A stretch of DNA of 64,000 nucleotides from Ornithinibacillus bavariensis (GTDB lineage: Bacteria > Bacillota > Bacilli > Bacillales > Amphibacillaceae): the NCBI RefSeq assembly GCF_050433565.1, contig NZ_JBNPWZ010000002.1:248001-312000 (forward strand). The letters are read 5' to 3'. Shown here piece by piece: positions 1 through 8,295 of the stretch (position 1 is the first letter of the stretch; each line of letters opens with the position of its first letter). The position numbers were made by a program, and so were the translations under genes. The notes beneath the pieces are model-generated. The model was not told the origin of the DNA, did no database searches, and saw only the letters and a list, made by a program, of their open reading frames with translations.

Positions 1-411
1 TTAATGACTAGTGGAGAAGAGCTACCACCAAATGTAAAAGTGATCATCGCAGATAGTCCATATACGAGTGTACAGGATTTATTCTCCTACCAGATAAAGA
101 GGATGTTTCATCTTCCACCATTTCCATTTATTCACACGACTAGTCTGGTAACAAAAGCAAAGGCGGGCTATTCTTTCACAGAAGCTTCTGCTCTAAAACA
201 AGTAAAAAAAACCACTATCCCAATATTATATATAACTGGTGATGCAGATACATTTGTACCGAAAGAAATGGCTCACAAACTCTATGAAAATACAAACAGT
301 AAAGCTAAAATAGTCACGTTTCATGGCGCAAACCATGGTGAATCATTTGTGATGGATAAGGAAAAATATATAAAAGTATTAAATGATTTTTTACAAGAAA
401 ATATGAATTAA
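1..411 (+). CDS. Alpha/beta hydrolase, C-terminal part (5' end outside window)
   Basis: The reading frame is already open at the first base (codon TTA before an internal ATG at 4), so the true start lies upstream. The visible 136 residues carry the end of an alpha/beta hydrolase fold: a DSPYTS segment that in this family follows the nucleophile-elbow strand, the acid residue in TGDAD, and the catalytic His in GANHGES near the C terminus. The nucleophile Ser itself is outside the window. It resembles the YqkD-type hydrolases of Bacillus; the substrate cannot be told. A terminator hairpin follows directly, so the gene is last in its transcript. Confidence 0.85.
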   Translation, partial: LMTSGEELPPNVKVIIADSPYTSVQDLFSYQIKRMFHLPPFPFIHTTSLVTKAKAGYSFTEASALKQVKKTTIPILYITGDADTFVPKEMAHKLYENTNSKAKIVTFHGANHGESFVMDKEKYIKVLNDFLQENMN

Positions 412-428
412 TATGTTGAGGTTGTATT

Positions 429-462
429 GGGTACTAAGAGATAAATATTAGTACCCTTATTT
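429..462 (+). terminator. Rho-independent terminator of the hydrolase gene
   Basis: Inverted repeat GGGTACTAA / TTAGTACCC (429-437 with 448-456) followed by TTATTTTAT, 17 bases after the hydrolase stop codon. Confidence 0.75.
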
Positions 463-544
463 TATATTTGCTTATTAGATTTCTAGACTTTACTATGAAA
501 AAAGATATGCTACTAATCGGCTTTTAGGAGAGGGGGGAGAATGA

Positions 545-1255
545 TTGACTAAACCGTATGTTGCAAAATTATTAGTAGGAAAGGTAAAAAAGGTTGGAGA
601 TCCAGATGCCAAAGAACCAATGGATAAACAATGGGAGAGTGGCATGTTCAAGAAAAGTACGAATGAAAAAGTTTGGCTGGGCAAGACGGGGCTAGTTGGA
701 GATGAAGTTGCTGACAAGAAGAATCATGGTGGTCCAGAAAAAGCTATATTTGCCTATAATGTAGGACATTATGAATATTGGCAACAGGAACTGATAAATA
801 AGGATATTGGAATAGGAGCTTTTGGTGAGAACCTCGCCCTACTATTCTTGGATGAAGATACTGTTTGTATCGGTGATACATATCAGCTTGGAACGGCGAT
901 TATCCAAGTTTCCCAACCGAGAAGACCATGCTGGAAGCCTGCCCGTCGGTTTCGGACTATGGATTTTGCACTGCGAATCCAAGAATCGGGAAAGACTGGC
1001 TGGTATTTCAGAGTATTGAGGGAAGGAAGCGTTCAGGAAGGGATGGAATTAAACCTCATCGACCGACCATATCCGAATTGGACAATTACGGTTTGTAACC
1101 GAGTGATGTATGATAAAAAAGCTGAGCTGAAGCTAATAAAAGAATTAGCCAATTGTGAGTTACTTGCAGAAAGTTGGAAGAATACATTATCGAAACGCTT
1201 AGCAGGAAAAGCTTCATCAGGAGAAAATCGTGTGTTTGGACCAAATGTGGAATAG
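545..1255 (+). CDS. MOSC domain protein (YiiM-like)
   Basis: Protein of 236 residues, the usual length of the YiiM group of MOSC proteins, which handle molybdenum-cofactor sulfur chemistry (in E. coli YiiM, N-hydroxylated base reduction). The MOSC core is seen as the NHGGPEKA segment, GAFGENL, CIGDTYQLG and the conserved Cys in PRRPCWK. Start is TTG at 545, chosen because the purine-rich GGAGAGGGGGGAG lies 6-15 bases upstream; the nearby ATG at 541 opens onto a stop after three codons. It stands alone, with a terminator before it and a repeat element after it. The family call is firm; the physiological substrate is not. Confidence 0.88.
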   Translation: MTKPYVAKLLVGKVKKVGDPDAKEPMDKQWESGMFKKSTNEKVWLGKTGLVGDEVADKKNHGGPEKAIFAYNVGHYEYWQQELINKDIGIGAFGENLALLFLDEDTVCIGDTYQLGTAIIQVSQPRRPCWKPARRFRTMDFALRIQESGKTGWYFRVLREGSVQEGMELNLIDRPYPNWTITVCNRVMYDKKAELKLIKELANCELLAESWKNTLSKRLAGKASSGENRVFGPNVE

Positions 1256-1257
1256 AA

Positions 1258-1518
1258 GAGGCTGAGACAAAAGAATTTATTTGAAAATAAAAATCGAACA
1301 ATTCATATAGTTACAGCGTAAACCCGCTTCGGAAATATACTTCGCGTTCCGCGGGCGGCTGGTGAGCCTCTCCTCCCGCAGGACAAGGAATGCTCCGGCA
1401 GCGATACATCGCACGCAGAAAAAGTGGTTCTCTTTTTCAAGGAGTCTACGTATATTTCCGAAGCTAATTTGGCCATTGTTCGTTTTTAGAATAAATCTCT
1501 TTGTAATGTCCCAGCCTC
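1258..1518. repeat. Intergenic repeat with inverted ends (Bacillaceae type)
   Basis: A 261-bp block flanked by near-perfect inverted ends: GAGGCTGAGACA at 1258-1269 and TGTCCCAGCCTC at 1507-1518. Inside is a second pair, CTTCGGAAATATA near 1328 and TATATTTCCGAAG near 1451. The interior (about 1325-1400) is clearly richer in G and C than its flanks. No protein is supported in it. The GAGGCTGGGACA ends recall a repeat family scattered between genes in Bacillaceae; I recall this from memory and cannot count copies from one window. It sits between the convergent MOSC and S9 peptidase genes and could also end transcription from both sides. Confidence 0.7.
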
Positions 1519-1534
1519 GTTTTCTTATATGTTC

Positions 1535-3532
1535 TTATAAGTACTTTTCAAACCATGAACAAATATGATTTAATCGTTCAATCCGAAGTTCTGGTTTGCC
1601 ACTACGACTTAATTCGTGGTTTGCACCAGGGAAGCGGACAAATTCTACTTCCTTCTTCAAATGCTTTAATGTTACATATAACTGTTCTCCTTGCTCAATT
1701 GGGCAGCGATAATCTTGTTCACTATGCAGGATTAGTAGTGGTGTATCCACATTACTCGCATATTTTAATGGAGATATATCCCAAAGTGCTTTTGGGTCAT
1801 CTAAAAGATCAAAGCCATGCTGCCATTTATTGAAGAAGTAACCGATATCACTAACTCCATAGAAGCTTAGCCAGTTACTAATAGAGCGTTGTGTAATGGC
1901 TGCTTTGAAGCGGTTTGTATGTCCTACAATCCAGTTTGTCATGAAGCCCCCATAGCTTCCACCTGTTACACCTAGACGTTCCTTGTCAATGAATTCATAT
2001 GTTTCAAGTACATAATCTACAGCAGACATAAGATCCTGATAATCTCCACCACCATAATCACCACGACAAGCATTTACATATGTTTGGCCATATCCATGGC
2101 TTCCACGTGGATTAATGTAAAGAACAACATATCCTTTTGCAGCTAGTAATTGCATTTCATGGAAAAATGTTTGCCCATACATGACATGTGGCCCACCATG
2201 AATTTCGAGAATGAGTGGATATTTAGCCCCTTCTTTATAATCATAAGGACGAAGGATCCATCCATGAACATCCCAGCCATCCTTTGCCTTAAAGGAGATT
2301 CTTTCTGGCGTTCCGATCTCTACCTCATCTAAAAACTTTCTATTAGCATCCGTTAACTGTTTTACTTGAGAATTGGCATCTAATAGATAAAAATTACAAG
2401 GGTTCGTAGGAGTGCTTACACCAATTATGAAGGAATCCTTTAATCTATTATAAGAAAATCCGAACACATGACTATCTACATTATATAATTCTTTAAGTTC
2501 TCCTTGCAGGCTAACTTCATATAGGTTGGTAGCACCGTAAATCGAACCAATGAAAAATAATCGATTTTCATCATTAGACCAAACTGGACCGTTTTCCGAG
2601 CTGCCTAAGCGAGTATCACCAGCAATTAGGTCGCCAATAGGGAAGTCCCATTCCGTGCTAAGACATGTATGTTCTTTTGTCTCTAAATCATAAATATATA
2701 GCTTTGTTAAAGTTGCATTGAGATATTCTTGCTTATGACCTAAATAAGCAATCTTGTTACCACTTGGAGAAAATACTGCTGAATAATAGGAACCTTTTCC
2801 ATCTGTAAGTCTTGTTATCTCTCTGGAGGCTATATCTAGTGCATAAATATCACTTTTCAGCTCATATTCAGCATTTTCACTAATATTTCCTGAGAATAAA
2901 ACTGTAGTACCATTTGGAGAAATATCTTGGTAAGCATAATGATAATCACCATTGGTAAGCTGTATAAAGTTTTCTTTTTCCACATCGTACAAGATAATTT
3001 GGGACTTTTTATCATCTAGAAACCCTAAGGAATCTGACTTATAATTCAGCTTTTTAACAACTAGAGGTTTTTTATTTGTCTCTTCGTTTTCTTTCTGTCT
3101 TTCTTCCTTGGACAGCTCCTTTTGGTCAAGAACATCATCACCCTCTTCTAGTAGAGCGGTAAAAATAATAAATTTACCATCCTTCGACCATACAGGATCT
3201 ACAGCGCCATTTTTAAATGTAGTAAGCTGTTTAGCTTCACCACCGTCCAGTGGTAGTAGCCAAAGCTGTGGCATGCCACTTCGGTTGGATTGAAATACAA
3301 CGGATTTGTTATCAGGAGAGAACCGTGGGCTACTATTCTTATTGTGTCCAAATGTCCACTGTCTTGCATCCGCTTCGTTCATGTTTTGGATAAATAAATT
3401 CGATTCATAATCCTTATTTTCATTTATAGTTGTTGATACGTATGCGTATTTAGATCCATCTGGTGAAAACTGTGGATCACTATACACCTCGAAATTTAGA
3501 AAGTCGTCTACTTGAATAGCTCGTTTTGCCAT
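1535..3532 (-). CDS. S9 family prolyl oligopeptidase / acylaminoacyl-peptidase
   Basis: Protein of 665 residues with the two-part S9 layout: an N-terminal beta-propeller (residues about 1-400, repeated WD40-like strands such as DGSKYAYVS, DNKSVVFQS, SGNKIAYLG) and a C-terminal alpha/beta hydrolase. The catalytic triad is visible: Ser526 in GGSYGG, Asp607 in SEQDYR and His639 in GANHEL. Length and architecture match YuxL-type acylaminoacyl peptidases of Bacillus. No signal peptide is seen, so it should act on short peptides in the cytoplasm. ATG start at 3532 has GGAGG about 8 bases upstream. It is a single-gene unit. Confidence 0.93.
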   Translation of the reverse strand: MAKRAIQVDDFLNFEVYSDPQFSPDGSKYAYVSTTINENKDYESNLFIQNMNEADARQWTFGHNKNSSPRFSPDNKSVVFQSNRSGMPQLWLLPLDGGEAKQLTTFKNGAVDPVWSKDGKFIIFTALLEEGDDVLDQKELSKEERQKENEETNKKPLVVKKLNYKSDSLGFLDDKKSQIILYDVEKENFIQLTNGDYHYAYQDISPNGTTVLFSGNISENAEYELKSDIYALDIASREITRLTDGKGSYYSAVFSPSGNKIAYLGHKQEYLNATLTKLYIYDLETKEHTCLSTEWDFPIGDLIAGDTRLGSSENGPVWSNDENRLFFIGSIYGATNLYEVSLQGELKELYNVDSHVFGFSYNRLKDSFIIGVSTPTNPCNFYLLDANSQVKQLTDANRKFLDEVEIGTPERISFKAKDGWDVHGWILRPYDYKEGAKYPLILEIHGGPHVMYGQTFFHEMQLLAAKGYVVLYINPRGSHGYGQTYVNACRGDYGGGDYQDLMSAVDYVLETYEFIDKERLGVTGGSYGGFMTNWIVGHTNRFKAAITQRSISNWLSFYGVSDIGYFFNKWQHGFDLLDDPKALWDISPLKYASNVDTPLLILHSEQDYRCPIEQGEQLYVTLKHLKKEVEFVRFPGANHELSRSGKPELRIERLNHICSWFEKYL

Positions 3533-3681
3533 TTTAAAACCTCCATTTCTTTGTGCGGAAAATTGCGAAAATTAATCGTCCTTTTCATCCTGTGCTTGAA
3601 TTTTAATATTAAAATATTGAAAATATCTTTCTAATATTCCTTATTCTAAACTATTTCGGTTTGCGAAGCAATTGTGAATTA

Positions 3682-4200
3682 TTAATTTGCTAGATTTTGT
3701 TCTAACTCCTTTAAAAAGTTTTTTAACTGTTTCCGATTTCTAAAGATATGTAACTCGGCATGCGGTATTCTCGCAAGTTTTTCATAGATTTTAGCTGCCT
3801 TGTTTTTGTTAAAGTTTTTCGTCCAGAGAATGAAGTCTACATTAAGTCTTTCAGGACAATCCTTCCCAATATCAGGTCGGGATTTATTACGGTACTGTAT
3901 TCGCCTTTTCGTTATACCGTATAAGCATTTTATTGTGGAGTAGTGTAAAAATATTACGGTGTCAGCTTCTTCCAATCGTTTCGGAAGGGTTACACTATAG
4001 TTTCCATCAATAATCCACCTTTCCTGTGTTAATACTTCGTCATGTAGCTGAAGGAGTTCCTGCTCATCACGAGCTACCCAGCCGGGTTTCCAATAAAAGG
4101 TGTCCATATGGTATACAGGGATATTTAGCATATTTCCTAATTTTTTAGCAAGCGTTGATTTCCCAGCACCAGGGTTGCCTAAAATAGTAATTTTTTTCAT
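3682..4200 (-). CDS. P-loop nucleotide kinase-like protein (FlaR / DNA topology modulation family)
   Basis: Protein of 172 residues with a Walker A motif GNPGAGKST at residues 8-16 and a downstream DGNY segment, the pattern of the small adenylate-kinase-like proteins annotated as DNA topology modulation protein FlaR. The name comes from early genetic work; a nucleotide or nucleoside kinase role is more likely from the fold. Start ATG at 4200 with AAAGGAG upstream. It follows dat on the same strand, but the terminator between them suggests separate transcription. Confidence 0.8.
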   Translation of the reverse strand: MKKITILGNPGAGKSTLAKKLGNMLNIPVYHMDTFYWKPGWVARDEQELLQLHDEVLTQERWIIDGNYSVTLPKRLEEADTVIFLHYSTIKCLYGITKRRIQYRNKSRPDIGKDCPERLNVDFILWTKNFNKNKAAKIYEKLARIPHAELHIFRNRKQLKNFLKELEQNLAN

Positions 4201-4240
4201 AAGAGGCTCCTTTAATAAAATTTTCTAGTAAATAGAAAGG

Positions 4241-4284
4241 GGGTCAATATCCTTGTTAACACATGTAACTAAGGAAATAGACCC
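4241..4284 (-). terminator. Terminator of dat
   Basis: Long imperfect inverted repeat (GGGTCAATATCCTTGTTA with TAACTAAGGAAATAGACCC). Read on the minus strand it is followed by CCTTTCTATTT. It lies just after the dat stop codon. Confidence 0.6.
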
Positions 4285-4301
4285 GCTCTCATATAGTGAT
4301 T

Positions 4302-5177
4302 TTATACTAAACTACTAATTGAATTTTCTAATATAGCTGCATCTTTTTCATATGCTGCTTGCAATTTTCTTGTAATAGCGCCAGGTTTCCCATCACTTAT
4401 TTGCTTACCATCAACCGTGATAATAGGAGTAACCTCAGAAGTACTACTAGATAAGAAGATTTCGTCTGCTTCTTGAATTTCCTCTAGCATGAATGCTTCT
4501 TCAATAAAAGGGATATGAAGGTCACGTGCGAAACGCTCAATGGCCATTCGTACACATCCGTGTAAAATATTCCGAGTTGCAGGATGTGTGTATATTTTCC
4601 CATCCTTTACAAAATATACATTCGAGGAAGAACATTCTGTAACAAGTCCATCACGGTGCAGAATTGCTTCATAACAGCCATGTTCATAGGCCTCTTGCTT
4701 TGCCATGACATTCGGCAACAGGTTTAAGCTTTTTATGTAGCAATTTTGCCAACGAATATCAGGCTGTGTAATAACTGCTACACCATTTTTTAAGTTTTCT
4801 AGATTGCGAGGCTGGGAGCCAATATAAGCATAAATGTTCGGATCGACATCCTTTGGAAAAACGTGATCACGAGGTGCAGAACCTCGAGACACTTGCATAT
4901 ACAGCTTTCCATCTTCTGTCATTTCATTTCGTTTTAATAATTCTAGTAATAATTCCTTAAGTTCTTTTTTTGGATATAAGAGTTTAATTTTTATAGCTTC
5001 AGCTGACCGGTATAGCCGATCAATATGCTCATCAAATAAGTAATAGGTACCACTATATATTCGAATTACTTCATATATACCATCTCCAAATTGAAGAGCA
5101 CGCTCCTCTAAAGGAAATTTTAAGCTATCTTGATGAATAAACTTTGTTTGAGACAAAATTACTGGAAAAATTGACAA
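4302..5177 (-). CDS. dat: D-amino-acid transaminase
   Basis: Class IV PLP aminotransferase of 291 residues; it moves amino groups between D-amino acids and 2-oxo acids, mainly supplying D-Glu or D-Ala for peptidoglycan. Visible marks: FGDGIYEVIR near residue 30, the PLP-binding Lys149 in YIKSLNLLPN, the class IV Glu181 in VTECSSSN, and the SSTSEVTPI segment that binds cofactor phosphate. These segments favour D-amino-acid over branched-chain transaminase. Start is TTG at 5177 (reads TTGTCAATTTTT) with a GGGAG/AAGG-rich leader upstream. No partner gene is adjacent. Confidence 0.92.
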   Translation of the reverse strand: MSIFPVILSQTKFIHQDSLKFPLEERALQFGDGIYEVIRIYSGTYYLFDEHIDRLYRSAEAIKIKLLYPKKELKELLLELLKRNEMTEDGKLYMQVSRGSAPRDHVFPKDVDPNIYAYIGSQPRNLENLKNGVAVITQPDIRWQNCYIKSLNLLPNVMAKQEAYEHGCYEAILHRDGLVTECSSSNVYFVKDGKIYTHPATRNILHGCVRMAIERFARDLHIPFIEEAFMLEEIQEADEIFLSSSTSEVTPIITVDGKQISDGKPGAITRKLQAAYEKDAAILENSISSLV

Positions 5178-5403
5178 ACCTTATCGCTCCCTTCGTATAG
5201 TGACTATTTTATTACTTCCCATCAATGATGTAAATGATTGTTTTTATATAATATTCTTAACTTTGATAATGGGTTAAGATGGGAGGAGATTGGTTTAACT
5301 GAAGTTAAGCCTATTTTAGCCAGAGGATAATTTATAATGCCAAACTACAAAATGGGTTGGCTAGGCTTACGTAATGAATGTTTTTAATGGGAATAAAAAA
5401 ATC

Positions 5404-5432
5404 TTGCATGTTGTCCATATACCTGCTATAAT
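5404..5432 (+). promoter_or_regulatory. SigA-type promoter of the tRNA-Gly locus
   Basis: TTGCAT (5404-5409), 17-bp spacer, TATAAT (5427-5432). It lies about 45 bases upstream of the broken tRNA copy, so the intact tRNA further down would be reached by reading through the broken one. The rest of the 300-base gap from 5178 shows no gene. Confidence 0.6.
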
Positions 5433-5478
5433 AATTTCTGCATTCAAAAATGCTCAAGTTAAAATAAGCATTTTAAAT

Positions 5479-5538
5479 GCGGGTGTAGTTTAATGGTAAA
5501 ACTCCAGCCACGAGCTTTACTACTGCCGAATCCGCTCC
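5479..5538 (+). pseudogene. Degenerate tRNA-Gly copy
   Basis: The first 31 bases (5479-5509) are identical to the first 31 bases of the intact tRNA-Gly at 5635, and the preceding AAATGC is shared too. After the anticodon-stem 5' strand the sequence departs completely: no TCC anticodon, no GGTTCGATTCC T-arm. A stretch at 5530-5535 (ATCCGC) can still pair with the acceptor strand GCGGGT, so this may be a shrunken tRNA rather than a simple partial copy. The following 90 bases contain inverted segments (TGCCCC with GGGGCA; CGAAG with CTTCG). Confidence 0.65.
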
Positions 5539-5634
5539 GAGTTGCCCCGAAGGATAAACTTCTTCGAATAGGCTAGTAGATGCAGGGGCATGTCTTGCGT
5601 AATTACAATTAAATATTTAGTCTACACATTAAAT

Positions 5635-5708
5635 GCGGGTGTAGTTTAATGGTAAAACTCCAGCCTTCCAAGCTGATGTCGAGGGTTCGATTCCCTTCAC
5701 CCGCTCCA
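5635..5708 (+). tRNA. tRNA-Gly (anticodon TCC)
   Basis: A 74-base cloverleaf with CCA encoded. The acceptor stem GCGGGTG pairs with CACCCGC, the D-arm has the TAATGGTAAAA loop typical of Gly tRNAs, the anticodon stem CAGC/GCTG holds loop CTTCCAA (anticodon TCC), and the T-arm reads GAGGGTTCGATTCCCTT. Reads codons GGA and GGG. A terminator follows at 5721. Confidence 0.97.
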
Positions 5709-5720
5709 TACATATGTCTT

Positions 5721-5762
5721 AACGCAGTGTTTCGTAAAAACTTACGAAGCGTTGCGTTTTTA
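5721..5762 (+). terminator. Terminator after tRNA-Gly
   Basis: AACGCA...TTCGTAA / TTACGAA...TGCGTT hairpin with a short internal mismatch, followed by TTTTACTTTTT, 13 bases after the tRNA CCA end. Confidence 0.8.
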
Positions 5763-5820
5763 CTTTTTACGGACATAATGTATCTTAAGAATAGTTCAAT
5801 AAAAGAAGGGAGGCACTGCC

Positions 5821-6969
5821 ATGAATACAAATCAATTAAAGGAAGAAATTATTGCCTATAGTAAGGAGATCGGTATTGATAAAATTGGTTTTACAACAGC
5901 AGATGTGTTTAGTGAATTAAAGGAACGACTAATTCGTCAGCAGGAGCTTGGTTATCAATCTGGTTTTGAAAAAGGAACCAATGAGGAAAGAACAGAACCA
6001 AGACGACTACTTCCCGAAGCAAAGTCAATAATTTCAATTGCAGTCGCTTACCCTTCACGAATGAGAAAAGATGCACCAAAAAGTACAAAAGAAGAACGAA
6101 GGGGATTTTTTTGTAGAGCATCTTGGGGAACGGACTATCATCATGTCCTAAGAGAACGACTAAAAAAAATAGAAAGCTTTATACATGAAAGAATTGATAA
6201 TGCGATTACTAAAATAATGGTCGATACTGGTGAATTGTCTGATAAAGCAGTGGCTGAACGTGCTGGGGTCGGATTCGTTGGTAAGAATACGCTCTTAATA
6301 ACAGAAGAATTTGGATCTTTTGTATATCTAGGAGAAATCATGACGAATATTCCTTTTGTACCTGATACCCCTGCAGAAGATGGGTGTGGGGATTGCCGAA
6401 TATGTATCGATGCTTGTCCAACTGGAGCAATCGTCCAAGGCGGGCAATTAAATGCACAACGATGTATTGCATTTCTTACGCAAACAAAGGATTTCCTACC
6501 AGATGAATTTCGCTCAAAAATTGGTAATAGGGTATATGGCTGTGACACATGCCAGCTTGTATGCCCCAAAAATAAAAAAATAGATTTTCATTTACATTCG
6601 GAATTTGAGCCTGAGGATGATATTGCCAAGCCGAAGCTAAAACCAATGCTGACCATTACGAACCGTGAATTTAAAGAAACGTTTGGACATATTGCTGGGT
6701 CTTGGCGTGGTAAAAAGCCAATCCAACGAAATGCTATCATCGGACTTGGACATTACCGTGACACTACTGCAGTTCAGGACTTAATTCAGGTTATGAAAAA
6801 TGATCCTCGGCCTGTTATTCGAGGAACTGCAGCATGGTCACTAGGGAAAATTGGCACGGAGGAAGCGTTTATCGCCATTGAAAATGCAATGGAATTGGAG
6901 AAGGATAAAGACGTTCTATATGAGATGGAAAAAGGATTAGCATTTCGCGAGGTACAGCACTCTAGATAA
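5821..6969 (+). CDS. queG: Epoxyqueuosine reductase QueG
   Basis: Protein of 382 residues catalysing the last step of queuosine synthesis, reduction of epoxyqueuosine to queuosine in tRNA, using cobalamin and two [4Fe-4S] clusters. Cluster ligands are visible at Cys189, 192, 195 and 199 (CGDCRICIDACP) and Cys215, 241, 244 and 248 (CDTCQLVCP). The active-site segment MVDTGELSDKAVAERAG (Asp135) is intact. The C-terminal 70 residues form HEAT-like repeats, the long form found in Bacilli. ATG start with AAGGGAGG upstream. In B. subtilis this gene (yhbA) precedes yhbB and cspR; here those follow after an inserted transporter block on the opposite strand. Confidence 0.95.
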   Translation: MNTNQLKEEIIAYSKEIGIDKIGFTTADVFSELKERLIRQQELGYQSGFEKGTNEERTEPRRLLPEAKSIISIAVAYPSRMRKDAPKSTKEERRGFFCRASWGTDYHHVLRERLKKIESFIHERIDNAITKIMVDTGELSDKAVAERAGVGFVGKNTLLITEEFGSFVYLGEIMTNIPFVPDTPAEDGCGDCRICIDACPTGAIVQGGQLNAQRCIAFLTQTKDFLPDEFRSKIGNRVYGCDTCQLVCPKNKKIDFHLHSEFEPEDDIAKPKLKPMLTITNREFKETFGHIAGSWRGKKPIQRNAIIGLGHYRDTTAVQDLIQVMKNDPRPVIRGTAAWSLGKIGTEEAFIAIENAMELEKDKDVLYEMEKGLAFREVQHSR

Positions 6970-7302
6970 TACGGAGATCTATTATGGACATAAATTAAAG
7001 GTAGTTGGATTTTATGGTGGAAAAGGTCTTATAAGTCTCCTTCATCCAATTTTTTATTATGTGTGGTAAATCGACACCAAAGTTGACTGAGAGATATGCT
7101 TCTCATTCGTTTAGGTCTTGTTTACGTTTGAGAAGGATAAACCTCTCACGCATTACGGTACGCCTTACTTGGCTGTCAATTTAGCTTTGAGAGCCTTCTA
7201 ACACTGTTTAATTCTTGGTTAGCCATACGGAAAACGTTACTGGTGTCTGGTTTGCTTCCACTTTAAACATCATATCTGTATAATAAATTAAAGTCTGTAA
7301 GT
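6970..7302. other. Gene-free interval between queG and the SMR genes
   Basis: No supported gene. A weak terminator for queG can be drawn at 7005-7055 (TTGGAT with ATCCAA, inner AAGG with CCTT, then TTTTTTATT). From 7080 to 7200 short GAGAG/CTCTC segments recur in both orientations (for example CTGAGAGA, TTCTCATTCG, TTGAGAAGG, CCTCTCACG), which may be a worn structural remnant. The SMR operon runs toward this interval from the other side. Confidence 0.4.
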
Positions 7303-7617
7303 CTATTTAACTATCCTTAACCCTATAATTGTAACTATAATCCCGAAAATGCATACTATACGCAAGGGATTTTTCGATTCCTTATAAAACAATATGCCGA
7401 TTACTGTTGCACCTACTGTCCCTATTCCAGTCCATACTGCGTAAGCAATGGACAATGGGATTTGTTCTAGGGACAAACGTAAGAACGACAAACTAATGAT
7501 AAAGCCTCCAATTAGAATGATGTAGATAAACCAGCTACCCTTTTCTGATACCTTCTTTAATCCAACAATTCCAACAATTTCAATTAAGCCTGCTAGAATC
7601 AAATATACCCAACTCAT
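7303..7617 (-). CDS. SMR family multidrug efflux subunit
   Basis: Protein of 104 residues with four predicted membrane helices, the standard size of small multidrug resistance (EmrE/SugE/EbrAB) transporters. The membrane-embedded Glu of helix 1 is present (ILAGLIEIVGIVGLK, Glu13), together with the helix-3 pattern SIAYAVWTGIGTVG. It exports cationic drugs or guanidinium-like compounds by proton antiport. Its ATG lies one base beyond the stop of the upstream SMR gene (7618-8295), so the two are translationally coupled and probably form a heterodimer, as in EbrAB or YkkCD. Confidence 0.92.
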   Translation of the reverse strand: MSWVYLILAGLIEIVGIVGLKKVSEKGSWFIYIILIGGFIISLSFLRLSLEQIPLSIAYAVWTGIGTVGATVIGILFYKESKNPLRIVCIFGIIVTIIGLRIVK

Positions 7618-8295
7618 TTATTTCATGTCCTCCTGTTCATTAGAGGTTATTTTCAATCCGATAATAAATACAACTAGTAGTACGACTAATAGACCCTTCA
7701 AAAGGCTAATTGTTTCTTGAAACAATACGTTATCAACAACTACCATCCCAACTACACCAATACCCGTAAATACTGCATAGGAGGTTCCGACACCTAATCC
7801 CTTTACGGATTTAATGAGCAAATCAAAACTAATAATCAGCACAATAATAAATGGACCTGCAAGCATATCCATTTTTAAAGCAGATGCCCAAATGATTTCT
7901 AATGATCCTGCTATTATTAAATATATCCATGCACGGCTTGCTCTACCTTCTTCCTTTTTGTCTGAAATCTCTTTGGCTACTAACTCTTTTTTACCTTCTG
8001 TACCTACTTTTATCTTCTTTGGAAATATCGTTTCTATTAACTCTACTATTAGATGAATAATTAGAATCGTTTTCCATATAGTACTAATGGTGTTAGCCAT
8101 GCTATTTTTGTAAATATTTACTCCGTGGTTCAAATAGTTATCCTTTATATATTCCTTATAATCCACACTTCCTAATTCAGAAAGTGGCACTAGCCCAAAA
8201 AGTCGTACAAAAAGTAGATGAATACAAACAAATAAGATTACATGATAAAGGAAAATGTCCCATCTTGCACCATCTCGTTTAATCTTGTTTGTCAT
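7618..8295 (-). CDS. SMR efflux subunit with an N-terminal membrane domain
   Basis: Protein of 225 residues, twice the usual SMR length. The C-terminal part (from about residue 118) is a complete SMR unit with helix-1 Glu (IIAGSLEIIWASA) and GTSYAVFTGIGVVG. The N-terminal 90 residues hold two hydrophobic stretches (FLYHVILFVCIHLLFVRLFG and TIWKTILIIHLIVELIETI) and a polar region between, then a charged linker of KKEEGR type. I do not recognise that domain; a separate small membrane protein next to an SMR gene (yvaD-yvaE) in B. subtilis may be comparable. Start ATG at 8295 is chosen because GGGAG lies 8 bases upstream; it overlaps the end of the merR gene by 17 bases. Confidence 0.8.
   Translation of the reverse strand: MTNKIKRDGARWDIFLYHVILFVCIHLLFVRLFGLVPLSELGSVDYKEYIKDNYLNHGVNIYKNSMANTISTIWKTILIIHLIVELIETIFPKKIKVGTEGKKELVAKEISDKKEEGRASRAWIYLIIAGSLEIIWASALKMDMLAGPFIIVLIISFDLLIKSVKGLGVGTSYAVFTGIGVVGMVVVDNVLFQETISLLKGLLVVLLVVFIIGLKITSNEQEDMK

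Noticed and set aside
5609..5861. Open frames across tRNA-Gly on both strands
   Set aside because: They overlap the tRNA and its terminator and show no protein family likeness.
7120..7200. Likeness of GAAGGATAAAC here to the same 11 bases near 5540
   Set aside because: A single 11-base match with poor flanking agreement is too weak to call a shared repeat.
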